Below are positions 45,273 through 54,896 of a stretch of 58,980 nt of DNA, in pieces. Each line of letters starts with the position of its first letter. Position 1 is the first letter of the stretch. The translations under genes were made by a program, and so were the position numbers. The notes below the pieces were generated by a model. It was not told where the DNA came from, searched no databases, and saw only the letters and a program-made list of their open reading frames with translations. The stretch is from Pseudomonadota bacterium (GTDB lineage Bacteria; Pseudomonadota; Gammaproteobacteria; Steroidobacterales; Woeseiaceae). The stretch covers positions 1 to 58,980 of the forward strand of contig JAHKKM010000003.1 of NCBI GenBank assembly GCA_020027645.1, written 5' to 3'.

Positions 45273-48176
45273 GTGGCCAGTTTCCTAACCCATATTTTCG
45301 GCAGTCGCAATCAGCGCCTGTTGCGACAGTTCTCGGATGTCGTTTCGCAGATCAATGTCCTGGAGAAAAGCCTGAAGGCATTGGCGGATGCCGATCTCGC
45401 GGCCAAGACAAGCGAATTTCGCCAGCGTTACACGGCCGGCCAGACACTGGATGATTTGCTTCCCGAGGCATTTGCCGTGGCTCGTGAGGTGGCGTGGCGC
45501 ACTCTTGAATTGCGACCCTTTGATGTACAGCTCATCGGAGGAATGGTACTGCACCAGGGCGATATCGCCGAGATGCGGACCGGAGAAGGCAAAACGCTGG
45601 TGGCGACTTTGCCCGCATACCTCAATGCCCTCAGCAGCAAAGGTGTGCATGTCGTTACCGTCAACGAGTATTTGGCCCAGCGCGACGCGGACTGGATGCG
45701 ACCCCTGTACGAGTTCCTTGGCCTGACCGTCGGAGTTGCAAAGGCCGGGCAGACACAGAGTGAAAAGCGCGACGCCTATGGCTGTGACATCACCTACGCG
45801 ACCAATAACGAACTCGGGTTCGATTATTTGCGCGACAACCTGGCATTTTCACTCGCTGACAAGACACAGCGCGAACTCAATTTTGCGATCGTCGATGAAG
45901 TCGACTCGATTTTGATAGACGAGGCCAGGACGCCGCTCATTATTTCTGGGCCAACCGAAGAGAGCACCGACCTTTATCAGAAAATCAACAAACTCATCCC
46001 ACGCCTCAGGCGGCATCACGATTCCACGGATCCGGTGAACCTGGATATACATGCAAGTCAGCTGCGATTGACAGATGAGCGCGGCCATCGTGTAACGGTC
46101 AAAGGTGACGACGGTCTCGATGTCGAAGTCCTGACATTTGAGCGCGCGATGGAAATCGCGAGGGAGCGTGGCGCTGATCTGATCCAGGTCGACGCCAAGG
46201 GCAAGACGCCCGAGTGCAAGCTGATCGAACGCGGACATTTCACGACCGATGAAAAGTCGAAGCAGGTTCACCTCACCGACGAAGGACATCAGCATGTCGA
46301 GCAATTGATGATCCAGGCGGGGTTACTGGGCGAAGGTGAAAGTCTCTACGATGCAGCAAACATCCGCCTGATGCATCATCTTAATGCTGCATTGCGCGCA
46401 AACTTCATGTTCCATCGCGACGTCGAGTACATCGTCAAGGACGGGGAAATTGTCATAGTCGATGAATTTACCGGAAGAACAATGCCGGGGCGCCGCTGGT
46501 CGGACGGACTTCACCAGGCCATCGAGGCCAAGGAGGGCGTTGCAGTAAAGCAGGAAAACCAGACTGTTGCCTCCATTACATTTCAAAACTACTTCCGCCT
46601 GTACCGAAACCTCTCTGGAATGACCGGCACGGCAGACACGGAAGCCTTTGAATTTCAACAGATTTATGGACTCGAAGTCATAGTCATCCCGACCCACATG
46701 CCGATGGTCCGGACAGACATGTCGGACCTCGTCTACCTCACGCAAAAGGACAAGTTCGAGGCAATTGTCGAAGACATCATGGATTGCCGCGAGCGCGGCC
46801 AGCCGGTGCTGGTCGGCACGACATCGATCGAGACCTCGGAGTTGCTGTCGTCCATCTTGAAGAAGAAGGCCATCGAACACGAAGTGCTAAATGCAAAGCA
46901 GCACGCCCGCGAAGCAATCGTGGTGCAGCAAGCCGGCAGGCCGGGCGCAATTACCATTGCTACCAATATGGCGGGCCGTGGAACAGACATCGTGCTCGGT
47001 GGCAATCGCGAAGCAGAGATTGCGGCAGCCGGGCCGGATGCGGATAAGGAAAGCATTCGCGCTGACTGGAACAATCGGCATGCGGCTGTCATCGCATCAG
47101 GCGGACTTCACATTGTCGGTACCGAGCGCCATGAATCGAGACGCATAGACAATCAGCTTCGCGGCCGATCCGGCCGGCAGGGCGATCCCGGCTCCAGCCG
47201 CTTCTATCTGTCGATGGAAGACACTCTGATGCGTATCTTCGGTGACCCGAATCGAACCAAGGCGCTCTTGTCGCGTGCCGGCATGCGGGAGGGCGAGGCC
47301 ATCGAAAGCAAGTTGCTCACACGACAGATCGAGCGCGCACAGCGGAAAGTTGAGGCGCACAACTTCGATATTCGCAAAAATCTACTGGAGTATGACGATG
47401 TAGCAAATGATCAACGCAAAGTCGTCTATCACCAGCGGTCCGAATTAATGGCCGCCGACGACATGCGCGATTCAGTCATTGCCATACGAGAGGAAGTGGT
47501 CGAAGCACTGGTGGACCAATACATGCCACGCGGCAGCCAGGAAGAACAATGGGATACCGATGGCCTGACCCATGCTTTGGAGAGTGATTTTTCTGTGCAT
47601 CTGGATGTCAGCAAATGGGTACAGGAAGACAAGACGCGGAACGAAGATCACGTTCGAAAGCGGTGTGTCGAAGCTGTTCAGGCAAGTTACGAGGAGAAGG
47701 AGAAGGCCTATGGTGGAGAAGCCATGCGGCTGGTTGAGAAGTCGGTCATGCTGAGGCAGCTTGACCTCCATTGGAAAGAACACCTCGCAGCGATGGATTA
47801 TCTTCGCCAGGGTATTCATCTGCGAGGTTATGCGCAGAAAAACCCCAAGCAGGAGTATAAGCGCGAGGCCTTCGCCATGTTCGGAGAAATGCTTGAACAG
47901 GTAAAACACGACACGATCAGCATACTGGGCAAGGTGCGCATCCAGAGCGAACAGGATATTGAACGCATGGAAGCGCAGCGGCGCGCCGTACAAAAGCTTC
48001 AGGCACAGCATGCCGAAGCTTCGGCACTTGGGGCGAGCGAGCAGGCACGGCCCGAACCACCCAAGCCAGAACCGGTGGCGCCCTTCATTCGTGACAGCCG
48101 AAAAGTCGGTCGCAACGAGCCATGTCCCTGCGGTTCAGGCCGCAAGTACAAGCAGTGTCACGGCAAACTCAACTAG
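45273..48176 (+). CDS. secA: Preprotein translocase ATPase SecA, with IF3-N-like insertion
   Basis: The motor that drives secretory proteins through SecYEG. GTG 45273 follows AGGAG by a short spacer. 967 residues against 901 in E. coli. Walker A MRTGEGKT 101-108, DEVD 208-211, NBD2 motif [17 protein letters not shown]/scaffold region [20 protein letters not shown], and a C-terminal zinc site [13 protein letters not shown] at 951-963. The extra length lies almost wholly at about residues 253-320, inside the preprotein-crosslinking domain, and resembles the N-terminal domain of initiation factor IF3. The rest is standard, and the frame is continuous. Confidence 0.97.
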   Translation: MASFLTHIFGSRNQRLLRQFSDVVSQINVLEKSLKALADADLAAKTSEFRQRYTAGQTLDDLLPEAFAVAREVAWRTLELRPFDVQLIGGMVLHQGDIAEMRTGEGKTLVATLPAYLNALSSKGVHVVTVNEYLAQRDADWMRPLYEFLGLTVGVAKAGQTQSEKRDAYGCDITYATNNELGFDYLRDNLAFSLADKTQRELNFAIVDEVDSILIDEARTPLIISGPTEESTDLYQKINKLIPRLRRHHDSTDPVNLDIHASQLRLTDERGHRVTVKGDDGLDVEVLTFERAMEIARERGADLIQVDAKGKTPECKLIERGHFTTDEKSKQVHLTDEGHQHVEQLMIQAGLLGEGESLYDAANIRLMHHLNAALRANFMFHRDVEYIVKDGEIVIVDEFTGRTMPGRRWSDGLHQAIEAKEGVAVKQENQTVASITFQNYFRLYRNLSGMTGTADTEAFEFQQIYGLEVIVIPTHMPMVRTDMSDLVYLTQKDKFEAIVEDIMDCRERGQPVLVGTTSIETSELLSSILKKKAIEHEVLNAKQHAREAIVVQQAGRPGAITIATNMAGRGTDIVLGGNREAEIAAAGPDADKESIRADWNNRHAAVIASGGLHIVGTERHESRRIDNQLRGRSGRQGDPGSSRFYLSMEDTLMRIFGDPNRTKALLSRAGMREGEAIESKLLTRQIERAQRKVEAHNFDIRKNLLEYDDVANDQRKVVYHQRSELMAADDMRDSVIAIREEVVEALVDQYMPRGSQEEQWDTDGLTHALESDFSVHLDVSKWVQEDKTRNEDHVRKRCVEAVQASYEEKEKAYGGEAMRLVEKSVMLRQLDLHWKEHLAAMDYLRQGIHLRGYAQKNPKQEYKREAFAMFGEMLEQVKHDTISILGKVRIQSEQDIERMEAQRRAVQKLQAQHAEASALGASEQARPEPPKPEPVAPFIRDSRKVGRNEPCPCGSGRKYKQCHGKLN
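46035..46241 (+). other. IF3 N-terminal-domain-like insertion within SecA
   Basis: SecA residues 255-323. It begins [17 protein letters not shown], parallel to the IF3 start INGEIRAQEVRLTGLEG recalled from E. coli. It continues [16 protein letters not shown] (IF3: EALEKAEEAGVDLVEI) and ends [11 protein letters not shown] (IF3: PPVCRIMDYGKF). The pattern of A-x-E-x-A, G-x-D-L, P-x-C-(K/R) and G-x-F is kept in order. E. coli SecA has only about a dozen unrelated residues at this place. Homology is judged by eye. Confidence 0.7.
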
Positions 48177-48190
48177 CGGGTATTTCTGAA

Positions 48191-48613
48191 TTGCAGGCCA
48201 TCCATGTTGCAGCTGGCATCCTGCGGGATGTGTCGGGGCGGGTTCTGATTACCGAACGACTGGGCGACTCGTCATTTGCCGGATTGTGGGAATTTCCCGG
48301 CGGCAAGATATCACCGGGCGAGACGGCAAAGTCAGCGCTTGCTCGGGAGCTATACGAGGAGCTCGGTATTGCCATCGAGAAGTGCGAGCACTTCATGAGC
48401 GTCGATCATGATTATTCTGATCGAAGCGTCGTCATCGAGTTCTACCTGGTTACGGGCTGGCAATCGGCGCCGACGGGCCTCGAAGGGCAGGCGATTCGCT
48501 GGATCGAGCCGGAAATGCTGAATTGCGATGAGCTGTTGCCGGCTGATGTACCGGTACTCATGGCATTACGTGCCTCGAAAGAGGCGATCAGGAAATGCTT
48601 ATCAGAAACTTGA
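48191..48613 (+). CDS. mutT: 8-oxo-dGTP diphosphatase MutT
   Basis: A Nudix hydrolase cleansing oxidised guanine nucleotides. The Nudix box is complete: GGKISPGETAKSALARELYEELGI, with the REL-x-EE-x-G core. TTG 48191 gives 140 residues beginning MQAIHVAAGILRD, matching the family. ATG 48122 or GTG 48155 in the same frame would overlap the secA end and add residues without similarity. The last 26 bp overlap the 3' end of zapD on the other strand. Position after secA is common in gammaproteobacteria. Confidence 0.9.
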   Translation: MQAIHVAAGILRDVSGRVLITERLGDSSFAGLWEFPGGKISPGETAKSALARELYEELGIAIEKCEHFMSVDHDYSDRSVVIEFYLVTGWQSAPTGLEGQAIRWIEPEMLNCDELLPADVPVLMALRASKEAIRKCLSET

Positions 48614-49400
48614 CGTCGTGCCCTGTTTGTACCGCCCGTCGATTGATCGTTGACCATTCCAGAAAGCGAACCGTAAAGCGGTTCTGGCTCCCGCTGATTT
48701 CGGGGTATAGCGGGCTGTCGTTCGGCAGGGTCACTCGGAGCATGCGACAACTCGCATCTTTCTGCATTTTGTGGTGGTACATGCCGTTGATGGCGACTTT
48801 CTCCGCTGGCTGAGCGCTTTCCCGCATCAGCCAGAGCAACTCGATAACTGCGTCGCAAACAGGCCGGATTGCTGCCAGCCATTCGTCCAGATCCTGCTTG
48901 CGTCGATCGAAGGGTTGCCGCAACCAGTGGTTAAATTCCGGAAGATCGAATTCGCAGGTGCCGCCCGGGATCGAGCTGCGGTGCTTTATCGAGCTGAGGA
49001 ATTCGTTGTCTTTCAACGGTTGCAGGTATTGGGTTCCGGCAGCATCGACGTCCGCGCGTATCGTCAGCAGGTTGCGAATTACGGCGTCCAGCCGGCGTGC
49101 GTCGACTTCAGGTTGGCTCTTGTAGCGCTTCAGGCTTTCGATCTGGTAGTCGAGTTCCTTGTGAACGTCACTGCGTACGTCGCCGCGGCCCAGTATGGCG
49201 ATAATCTCGAGCAGGCTGCCGGTAGCGGCCCGGGTCGCCCAGTCTGCTTCGGGTTCGATGTTATAGAGCATCTGCCGATAGAGGAACTCGAGCCTCATGA
49301 ACGTGCGCATGCGTTCATTGAGGGGTTGCTCGTATTCCGCGCGTCGTCGCCCGGAAATTCCGGATAAAGGTGCTGCAATATGGCTCGCGGTGGCTGGCAT
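48588..49400 (-). CDS. zapD: Cell division protein ZapD
   Basis: Cytoplasmic FtsZ-crosslinking protein (formerly YacF). 270 residues against 247 in E. coli. The conserved opening YEQPLNERMRTFMRLEFLYRQM comes after about 22 additional residues, as no start codon lies closer. PGGTCEFDLPEFNHWL and SPLYPEISGSQNRFTVRF are typical. It comes before coaE and the pilus genes, as in Pseudomonas, but the small yacG zinc-protein gene usual next to it is absent. The 3' end overlaps mutT. Confidence 0.93.
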   Translation of the reverse strand: MPATASHIAAPLSGISGRRRAEYEQPLNERMRTFMRLEFLYRQMLYNIEPEADWATRAATGSLLEIIAILGRGDVRSDVHKELDYQIESLKRYKSQPEVDARRLDAVIRNLLTIRADVDAAGTQYLQPLKDNEFLSSIKHRSSIPGGTCEFDLPEFNHWLRQPFDRRKQDLDEWLAAIRPVCDAVIELLWLMRESAQPAEKVAINGMYHHKMQKDASCRMLRVTLPNDSPLYPEISGSQNRFTVRFLEWSTINRRAVQTGHDVKFLISIS

Positions 49401-49487
49401 ACTCGTATTCTGCTCTCCACCGTCAAATCAGGCAAATCACGCGTGACTTTTTTTAGGCGTCGCCGTTATGCGACGCTGGTACGCTGG

Positions 49488-50087
49488 TCAGCCGGTTTTC
49501 GCCATTTGCAGAAAACGTCGATGCAGATCCTCGACCTGTTTACGCGTATCGGCGAGAGCACCATCGTTGTCAATTACATCGCTGGCGATGGCGAGGCGCT
49601 CTTCCCGGCTCGCCTGTGCTGCAATCATGCGCCTTGCCTGGTCGACGTTCTCGCGGTCACGGGACAGAAGGCGTTGCAGCTGCGTTTGCAGATCGCAGTC
49701 GACCACGACGATGCGATCCATGAAGGACTTCAAGGGGGACTCCACGAGCAATGGAACAACGATAATCTGGTACGGTCCGCCGGCTTTCTTCGAGCGAGCG
49801 ATCGTCTCCCGGCGGATTCTCGGATGCAGGATCGCCTCGACGGCCTTGCGATTTTGCTCATTTTCGAAGGCAAGTTTCCGAAGCTCGCTGCGGTCCAGGC
49901 TGCCATCCGCAGCGATAACCGCGTCACCGAAGCGCTGGCGGATTTCTTCGAGGGCTGGCATGCCTGGCTGCACCACATCCCGCGCTATGCGGTCGGTGTC
50001 GATGACCGGCACACCTTGCGCTGCGAACATGTCCGAGACCGCTGTCTTGCCGCTGGCGATACCGCCGGTAAGGCCGATTCTTAACAC
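49488..50087 (-). CDS. coaE: Dephospho-CoA kinase CoaE
   Basis: Last enzyme of coenzyme A synthesis, phosphorylating dephospho-CoA on the ribose. 199 residues. P-loop GLTGGIASGKT at the start, the substrate-site VIDTDRIARDVVQPG, and the lid DRIVVVDCDLQTQLQRLLSRD. It lies 11 bp after pilD on the same strand, the normal pilD-coaE arrangement. Confidence 0.97.
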   Translation of the reverse strand: MLRIGLTGGIASGKTAVSDMFAAQGVPVIDTDRIARDVVQPGMPALEEIRQRFGDAVIAADGSLDRSELRKLAFENEQNRKAVEAILHPRIRRETIARSKKAGGPYQIIVVPLLVESPLKSFMDRIVVVDCDLQTQLQRLLSRDRENVDQARRMIAAQASREERLAIASDVIDNDGALADTRKQVEDLHRRFLQMAKTG

Positions 50088-50098
50088 AAGGTATGCCC

Positions 50099-50983
50099 TC
50101 AGCCCATGTAGTCCAGGTAGCCCCCGACTAACTGCGGGCCAAAAAGCAGGGCAATCCAGCCTGCCGCAGCGAGATAAGGACCAAAGGGAATGGGTACGTT
50201 GCGGTCATGCCGGGCGAACAAAATCATGGACAGGCCCACGATCGCGCCGACCACAGCCGACAACATGATGATCAAGGGCAACATCTGCCATCCCAGCCAT
50301 GCACCGAGTGCCGCGAGTAATTTGAAGTCGCCATATCCCATGCCCTCCTTGCCGGTCAAAAGCCTGAAGAGATGATAAATGCTCCACAATGAAAGATAGC
50401 CGGCCAGTGCCCCGATGATGCTGCTCTTCGGCTCTATGAAGAGTCTTTCGCTGCCCTCCATCGGATGAAAAAGACTGAGTGCCAATCCAAGCCAGAGCAG
50501 CGGCATCGAGATCGAGTCCGGAATCAGCTGTTTGTCCATGTCGATGACGCTGATGGCAATCAGTGACCAGGTCAGAGCAATGGCCGCTGCGGCCTCCCAG
50601 CCGAAGCCGAACCGCCACGCAACCACCGCCGTAAGCAGGGCGGTCAGTGATTCTATGATTGGATACCGTTTCGAAATGGGGGCCTTGCAGCTTGCACATT
50701 TGCCGCCAAGGACGAGATAGCTGACGACGGGTACATTTTGCAGGGCGGTAATCATCGCGCCACAGGATGGACACCTCGAACGCGGCACCATCAGGTCAAA
50801 GCGTCCCTCCGGCAGATCGATTGCCGGCACGCTGCTGATTTCCGCGCACTGAGCCCGCCATTCACGTTCCATCATGATAGGCAGCCGGTGGATCACGACA
50901 TTGAGAAAGCTGCCGACAAGCAGGGAAACGGCGAATACTGTCGCGATGAACAACCAGGGAGAATCGGCGAATAGCTCGTACAT
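50099..50983 (-). CDS. pilD: Prepilin peptidase / N-methyltransferase PilD
   Basis: An inner-membrane aspartyl protease of family A24 that removes the short leader of type IV prepilins and methylates the new N-terminal Phe. 294 residues. N-terminal methylase-related loop with zinc cysteines Cys71, Cys74, Cys96 and Cys99 (CPSC and CASC); catalytic Asp148 region SVIDMDKQLIPD and Asp219 in GYGDFKLL. Eight transmembrane helices expected. It should process the two pilins encoded in this locus. Confidence 0.96.
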   Translation of the reverse strand: MYELFADSPWLFIATVFAVSLLVGSFLNVVIHRLPIMMEREWRAQCAEISSVPAIDLPEGRFDLMVPRSRCPSCGAMITALQNVPVVSYLVLGGKCASCKAPISKRYPIIESLTALLTAVVAWRFGFGWEAAAAIALTWSLIAISVIDMDKQLIPDSISMPLLWLGLALSLFHPMEGSERLFIEPKSSIIGALAGYLSLWSIYHLFRLLTGKEGMGYGDFKLLAALGAWLGWQMLPLIIMLSAVVGAIVGLSMILFARHDRNVPIPFGPYLAAAGWIALLFGPQLVGGYLDYMG

Positions 50984-51010
50984 TGCGCGTGATTATCCCT
51001 TTCCGGTCGT

Positions 51011-51044
51011 CGAAAAGACAACGGCGCCAGAGTAGCGCCGTTGT
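51011..51044 (-). terminator. pilC terminator
   Basis: Read on the minus strand: perfect 10-bp stem ACAACGGCGC/GCGCCGTTGT with a 7-nt loop, followed by CTTTTCG. It lies between pilC and pilD, so pilD-coaE probably depend on readthrough or their own promoter. Confidence 0.75.
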
Positions 51045-51068
51045 TCCACGATCGTTTTGGCCGGAGTG

Positions 51069-52289
51069 CTAAATAACCGAACCCATCTTGAAGATCGGCA
51101 GGTACATGGCGACAACGAGTCCACCTACCAGCACACCGAGAATCGCCATGATCATCGGTTCCAGCAGGGAGCTCAGGTTGTCGACGGCGTTATCGACATC
51201 TTCCTCATAGAAATCGGCAACCTTGGCCGACATTTCGTCGAGTGAACCGGATTCCTCGCCGACGGCGATCATCTGGATAACCATGTTCGGAAACAGGTCG
51301 ACGTTCTCCATGGCCTGTTGCAGACGCTGGCCGGTTGACACCTCGTCTTTCATTTTCAGCACACCGACCTCGTAGACGATGTTGCCGGTCGCGCCTGCAA
51401 CCGATTCCAGTGCCTCGACCAGCGGTACGCCGGCGCTGAACATCGTCGACAGCGTACGGGCGTAACGTGCGATCGCGGCCTTTTTCATGATCGGTCCGAT
51501 AATCGGCGTTTTCAGGGTCATGCGATCAAGAAAGTGGCGCATCGCGCGCGAGCGTTTCTTGAAGTACATGAAGGCATAGACGGCGCCACCAAGAAACATG
51601 GCCAGTATCCAGCCCTGGTCACGGATGAACTGCGATGCAGATATGACCATGCGGGTAAAGGCCGGCAGGTCGGCGCCAAATCCCTTGAACAGGTCCTCGA
51701 ACGCGGGAATAACGAAGATCATAAGAATGATAGTAACGACAAACGCGACCACCACAACGGCGGCCGGGTAGGTCAGCGCTTTCTTGATCTTTTTCTTGAT
51801 CGCTTCGGTCTTTTCCTTGTAAGTGGCGATTTTGTCCAGCAGTGTTTCCAGTGCACCGGCCTGCTCACCCGATTCCACCAGGTTGACAAACAGGTCATCG
51901 AAATACAGAGGATGCTTGGACAGCGCTTCAGCCAGCGCGCTGCCGCCTTCGACGTCGGCCTTGATGGCGAGAATCAGCTTCTGCATGCTGGCGTTCTCAT
52001 GGCCATTGCCGACGATCTCAAAAGCCTGTACCAGCGGAATACCGGCCGCAAGCATGGTTGCGAGCTGGCGGCTGAAAATGGCGATGTCCCCGGGTGTGAT
52101 CCTGGCCGTGCCACTGAACAGACCCTTGCTCTGTTTACGAATACGGCTGGGAACGACACCTTGCCGGCGCAAGTCGGCCCGCACCGCGGCTTCGTTTGCC
52201 GCCATGCTCTTGCCCTTGATCTTGTTACCCTTTCGGTCGGTTCCTTCCCAAACAAAAGGCGTACTGCCCGCTACCGCTGTTTCAGCCAT
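51069..52289 (-). CDS. pilC: Type IV pilus inner-membrane platform protein PilC
   Basis: GspF/PilC-family platform that couples the PilB and PilT motors to pilin assembly. 406 residues, two GspF domains (about 70-193 and 273-395), each with AxGIPLVQAFE or AGVPLVEALESV. Three transmembrane helices, e.g. ALTYPAAVVVVAFVVTIILMIFVIPAF and the C-terminal MIMAILGVLVGGLVVAMYLPIF. 27 bp downstream of pilB. Confidence 0.96.
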   Translation of the reverse strand: MAETAVAGSTPFVWEGTDRKGNKIKGKSMAANEAAVRADLRRQGVVPSRIRKQSKGLFSGTARITPGDIAIFSRQLATMLAAGIPLVQAFEIVGNGHENASMQKLILAIKADVEGGSALAEALSKHPLYFDDLFVNLVESGEQAGALETLLDKIATYKEKTEAIKKKIKKALTYPAAVVVVAFVVTIILMIFVIPAFEDLFKGFGADLPAFTRMVISASQFIRDQGWILAMFLGGAVYAFMYFKKRSRAMRHFLDRMTLKTPIIGPIMKKAAIARYARTLSTMFSAGVPLVEALESVAGATGNIVYEVGVLKMKDEVSTGQRLQQAMENVDLFPNMVIQMIAVGEESGSLDEMSAKVADFYEEDVDNAVDNLSSLLEPMIMAILGVLVGGLVVAMYLPIFKMGSVI

Positions 52290-52316
52290 CGTCGTTACTT
52301 CCGTTAAGCGCGTTTA

Positions 52317-54035
52317 CTATTCAATTGTAACCCTGTTGATTTCCTCAAGGCTGGTAAGCCCTTCCTTGACTTTGTTCAATCCGGCCCTGCGCAGATCGAT
52401 AACCCCCTCGGACACGGCCTGGTCGGCAATCTGAATGGCATTGCCGCCCTCCATGATGATTCGGCCCATGGTCTCGGACACTTCCATGACCTGGAATATG
52501 CCAAGCCGGCCTTTGTAACCCGCGTTGCAGACTTTGCATCCTACCGGCCCGAAGATCGTCAGACCGTGATCGATGTCGTCTTGCGTAAACCCTTCCTTCT
52601 CCAGTGCCTCGTGGGGGACGTCCCGCTGTTCCTTGCAGTTATCGCAGAGCTTGCGCGCCAGGCGCTGTGCAATGATCAGGCTGACCGAGGTCGCAATGGC
52701 GTAGGGCTTGACACCCATGTCGACGAGCCGGGTAAGCGTTCGCGGCGCGTCATTCGTATGCAGGGTCGACAACACCAGGTGGCCTGTCTGCGCCGCTTTG
52801 ATGGCGATCTCGGCAGTCTCGAGGTCACGAATTTCACCGACCATGATCACATCCGGGTCCTGCCGCAGGAACGCCTTCAGTGCCGAGGCGAAGGTCAGGC
52901 CGACTTTAGGATTCACATTGACCTGGTTGACGCCAGGCAGATTGATTTCCGCCGGGTCTTCGGCCGTCGATATGTTTCTGTCTTCCGTATTGAGTATGTT
53001 GAGTCCGGTATACAGCGACACCGTCTTGCCGGATCCCGTGGGTCCGGTCACCAGGATCATGCCGTAGGGTTTGTCGAGGTGCTTCTGGTAGAGCTGTTTC
53101 TGATGGTCCTCGTAGCCGAGCGCATCGATGCCGAGCTTGGCGCTCGAGGGGTCGAGGATACGCAGTACTACCTTCTCGCCGAACAGCGTCGGGCAGGTGC
53201 TGACACGAAAATCGATGGCGCGGTTCTTGGACAGGCGCATCTTGATACGGCCGTCCTGTGGTACGCGCCGTTCCGCAATGTCCATCCGCGACATGACCTT
53301 GAGCCGGGCGCAGACCTTGTTGGCCAGCGCCACCGGAGGCGTCGCGATCTCCGACAGCACGCCGTCGAGTCGGGTCCTTACGCGAAAGACCTTTTCGTAA
53401 GGCTCAAAATGAATATCGGATGCGCCGCGCTTGATGGCGTCCAGCAGCACCTTGTTGACGAATCGCACCACGGGCGCGTCTTCGATGTCGTCCCTGGCAG
53501 CATCGTCTCGTTCCTCTTCGCCCGAGGTGACTTCGAGGTTTTCGAGATCGAAATCGTCGTCCTCGAGTCCGGACATCGAGGTGTCCGCTGCTTCGAGCGC
53601 TTTAGCGATGCGCTCTTCCAGTTTCGCTTGCTCGACCACCACCGGGTCGACCCGCATGCTGGTCTGGAATTTGATGTCATCGATAGCTTGCAGATTGGTG
53701 GGATCGGAAATACCCAAGAACAAGCGCTGGCCGCGTTTCAAGAGCGGCAATACCCGGTGCTTGCTCAGCAGTTTCTGGTCGACCGAACGCAGGCACTCCA
53801 TGTCGACCTCGATCGCATCGAGATCCAGCAGGGGTACGCCAAACTCATGGGATGCGGCGACCGCTATGGCACGGGAATCGGCCAGGTCATTGGCCACGAG
53901 GTAGGCAACCAGCGGGGAACGGGCTTTTCGGGCGCCCTCAATTGCGTCCAGGATACCCTGTTCAGAGACAATACCGTCCTGCACCAGCCGTCTTGGCAGG
54001 CCGGTAAGCGCCGATTGCGATGCTGTTACCGCCAT
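52317..54035 (-). CDS. pilB: Type IV pilus extension ATPase PilB
   Basis: A hexameric secretion ATPase that powers pilus extension. I chose ATG 54035 (572 residues, starting MAVTASQSALTGLPRRLVQDG like other PilB). GTG 54092 in the same frame would add 19 residues. N-terminal GspE domain, Walker A GPTGSGKT, Asp box and Walker B VMVGEIRDLETAE, His-box STLHTNDAPRTLTRL, and a zinc tetracysteine CDNC...CKVC. A C-terminal retraction ATPase gene (pilT) is not in the window. Confidence 0.96.
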   Translation of the reverse strand: MAVTASQSALTGLPRRLVQDGIVSEQGILDAIEGARKARSPLVAYLVANDLADSRAIAVAASHEFGVPLLDLDAIEVDMECLRSVDQKLLSKHRVLPLLKRGQRLFLGISDPTNLQAIDDIKFQTSMRVDPVVVEQAKLEERIAKALEAADTSMSGLEDDDFDLENLEVTSGEEERDDAARDDIEDAPVVRFVNKVLLDAIKRGASDIHFEPYEKVFRVRTRLDGVLSEIATPPVALANKVCARLKVMSRMDIAERRVPQDGRIKMRLSKNRAIDFRVSTCPTLFGEKVVLRILDPSSAKLGIDALGYEDHQKQLYQKHLDKPYGMILVTGPTGSGKTVSLYTGLNILNTEDRNISTAEDPAEINLPGVNQVNVNPKVGLTFASALKAFLRQDPDVIMVGEIRDLETAEIAIKAAQTGHLVLSTLHTNDAPRTLTRLVDMGVKPYAIATSVSLIIAQRLARKLCDNCKEQRDVPHEALEKEGFTQDDIDHGLTIFGPVGCKVCNAGYKGRLGIFQVMEVSETMGRIIMEGGNAIQIADQAVSEGVIDLRRAGLNKVKEGLTSLEEINRVTIE

Positions 54036-54208
54036 CAGTTCGGGGACCCTGACTTTCGCACTGTAGACCTCTTTTGATCGGGACAGTCTCACTTATCCAA
54101 GTGTCCTGATCAACTGGATATTGTGCGGCTTATCACAAAAGTGGAATTTACTTAAGTAAAACGGAATCTTGAACGAACGAGGCCAAAAACGGGCGCGGAA
54201 TTCACTGC

Positions 54209-54691
54209 CTAGCGGCAGCTCGAGGGCAGGTAGCGGACGTCCATGGTGGGGGCGAGGTGCGGGTCGCCGCCGGGCAGCAGGGCCCCGGGGGGTGCACCGG
54301 AATTGCCGCAGCGCCAGGCGACGACATTACCGTTCAAATACGGCGTGAGCGACAGGGTTTGGCCTACCAGCTGCGGGTGGGCTCTTGGACCGCTGAAAGT
54401 GACATCCACACGGCCATTGGATATGTCCATCTGGCTGACGTATGCGCCATTGCTATCGGTCGCAAGCGGTGACATTCCGGCGGCAGAACGATCGGCCGGG
54501 GCAATGCCGTTATTGGTATAGGCATCCACGATGTGGACTTTGGCGCTGCCGGCGAAATTGATTCCCTCGGCAATCTGTGCACGGACGGTATAGGTCTGGT
54601 AGGCAGAGATCGCGAGTGACGCGAGGATGCCGATAATGGCGACGACAATCATCAGCTCGATCAGCGTGAAACCTTGAGCTCGTTTGAACAT
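54209..54691 (-). CDS. Second type IV pilin (PilA-like)
   Basis: A 160-residue prepilin. Class III leader MFKRAQG, cleavage before Phe, then [25 protein letters not shown] with Glu5, the hydrophobic N-terminal helix of type IV pilins. The C-terminal globular part differs from PilA and ends in a disulfide-loop pair (WRCGNSG ... LPSSC) with a long Gly/Pro-rich loop (GAPPGALLPGGDP). The open frame upstream of ATG 54691 is noncoding. It could be a minor or alternative major pilin. A terminator separates it from pilA, so its expression probably differs. Confidence 0.92.
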   Translation of the reverse strand: MFKRAQGFTLIELMIVVAIIGILASLAISAYQTYTVRAQIAEGINFAGSAKVHIVDAYTNNGIAPADRSAAGMSPLATDSNGAYVSQMDISNGRVDVTFSGPRAHPQLVGQTLSLTPYLNGNVVAWRCGNSGAPPGALLPGGDPHLAPTMDVRYLPSSCR

Positions 54692-54835
54692 GATTGCCTG
54701 CCTCATTCTTGTTCGTCGTCGGCGAGTGTAACGTGGAGCGGTCCCGTCAACTCGAAATCTGCTTGATCTGCATATCCTGCGACGATTCTGGGCCTGAGCC
54801 CGTGAACCAGTGCACAAAGGGATCCGATGGCCTAA

Positions 54836-54870
54836 AGAAAAGCCCCGGCACGTGGCCGGGGCTTCCTTTT
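54836..54870 (-). terminator. pilA terminator
   Basis: Perfect 9-bp stem AGCCCCGGC/GCCGGGGCT with 5-nt loop. On the minus strand TTTTCTTT follows; on the plus strand TCCTTTTTC follows, so it may work both ways. It lies 27 bp after the pilA stop. Confidence 0.85.
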
Positions 54871-54896
54871 TCAGACAATAAGTCGACCAGAGTCGC

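Noticed and set aside
52566..54077. A 503-codon open frame on the plus strand
   Set aside because: It is the antisense of pilB, whose motifs and order are unambiguous; its translation has no recognisable domain.
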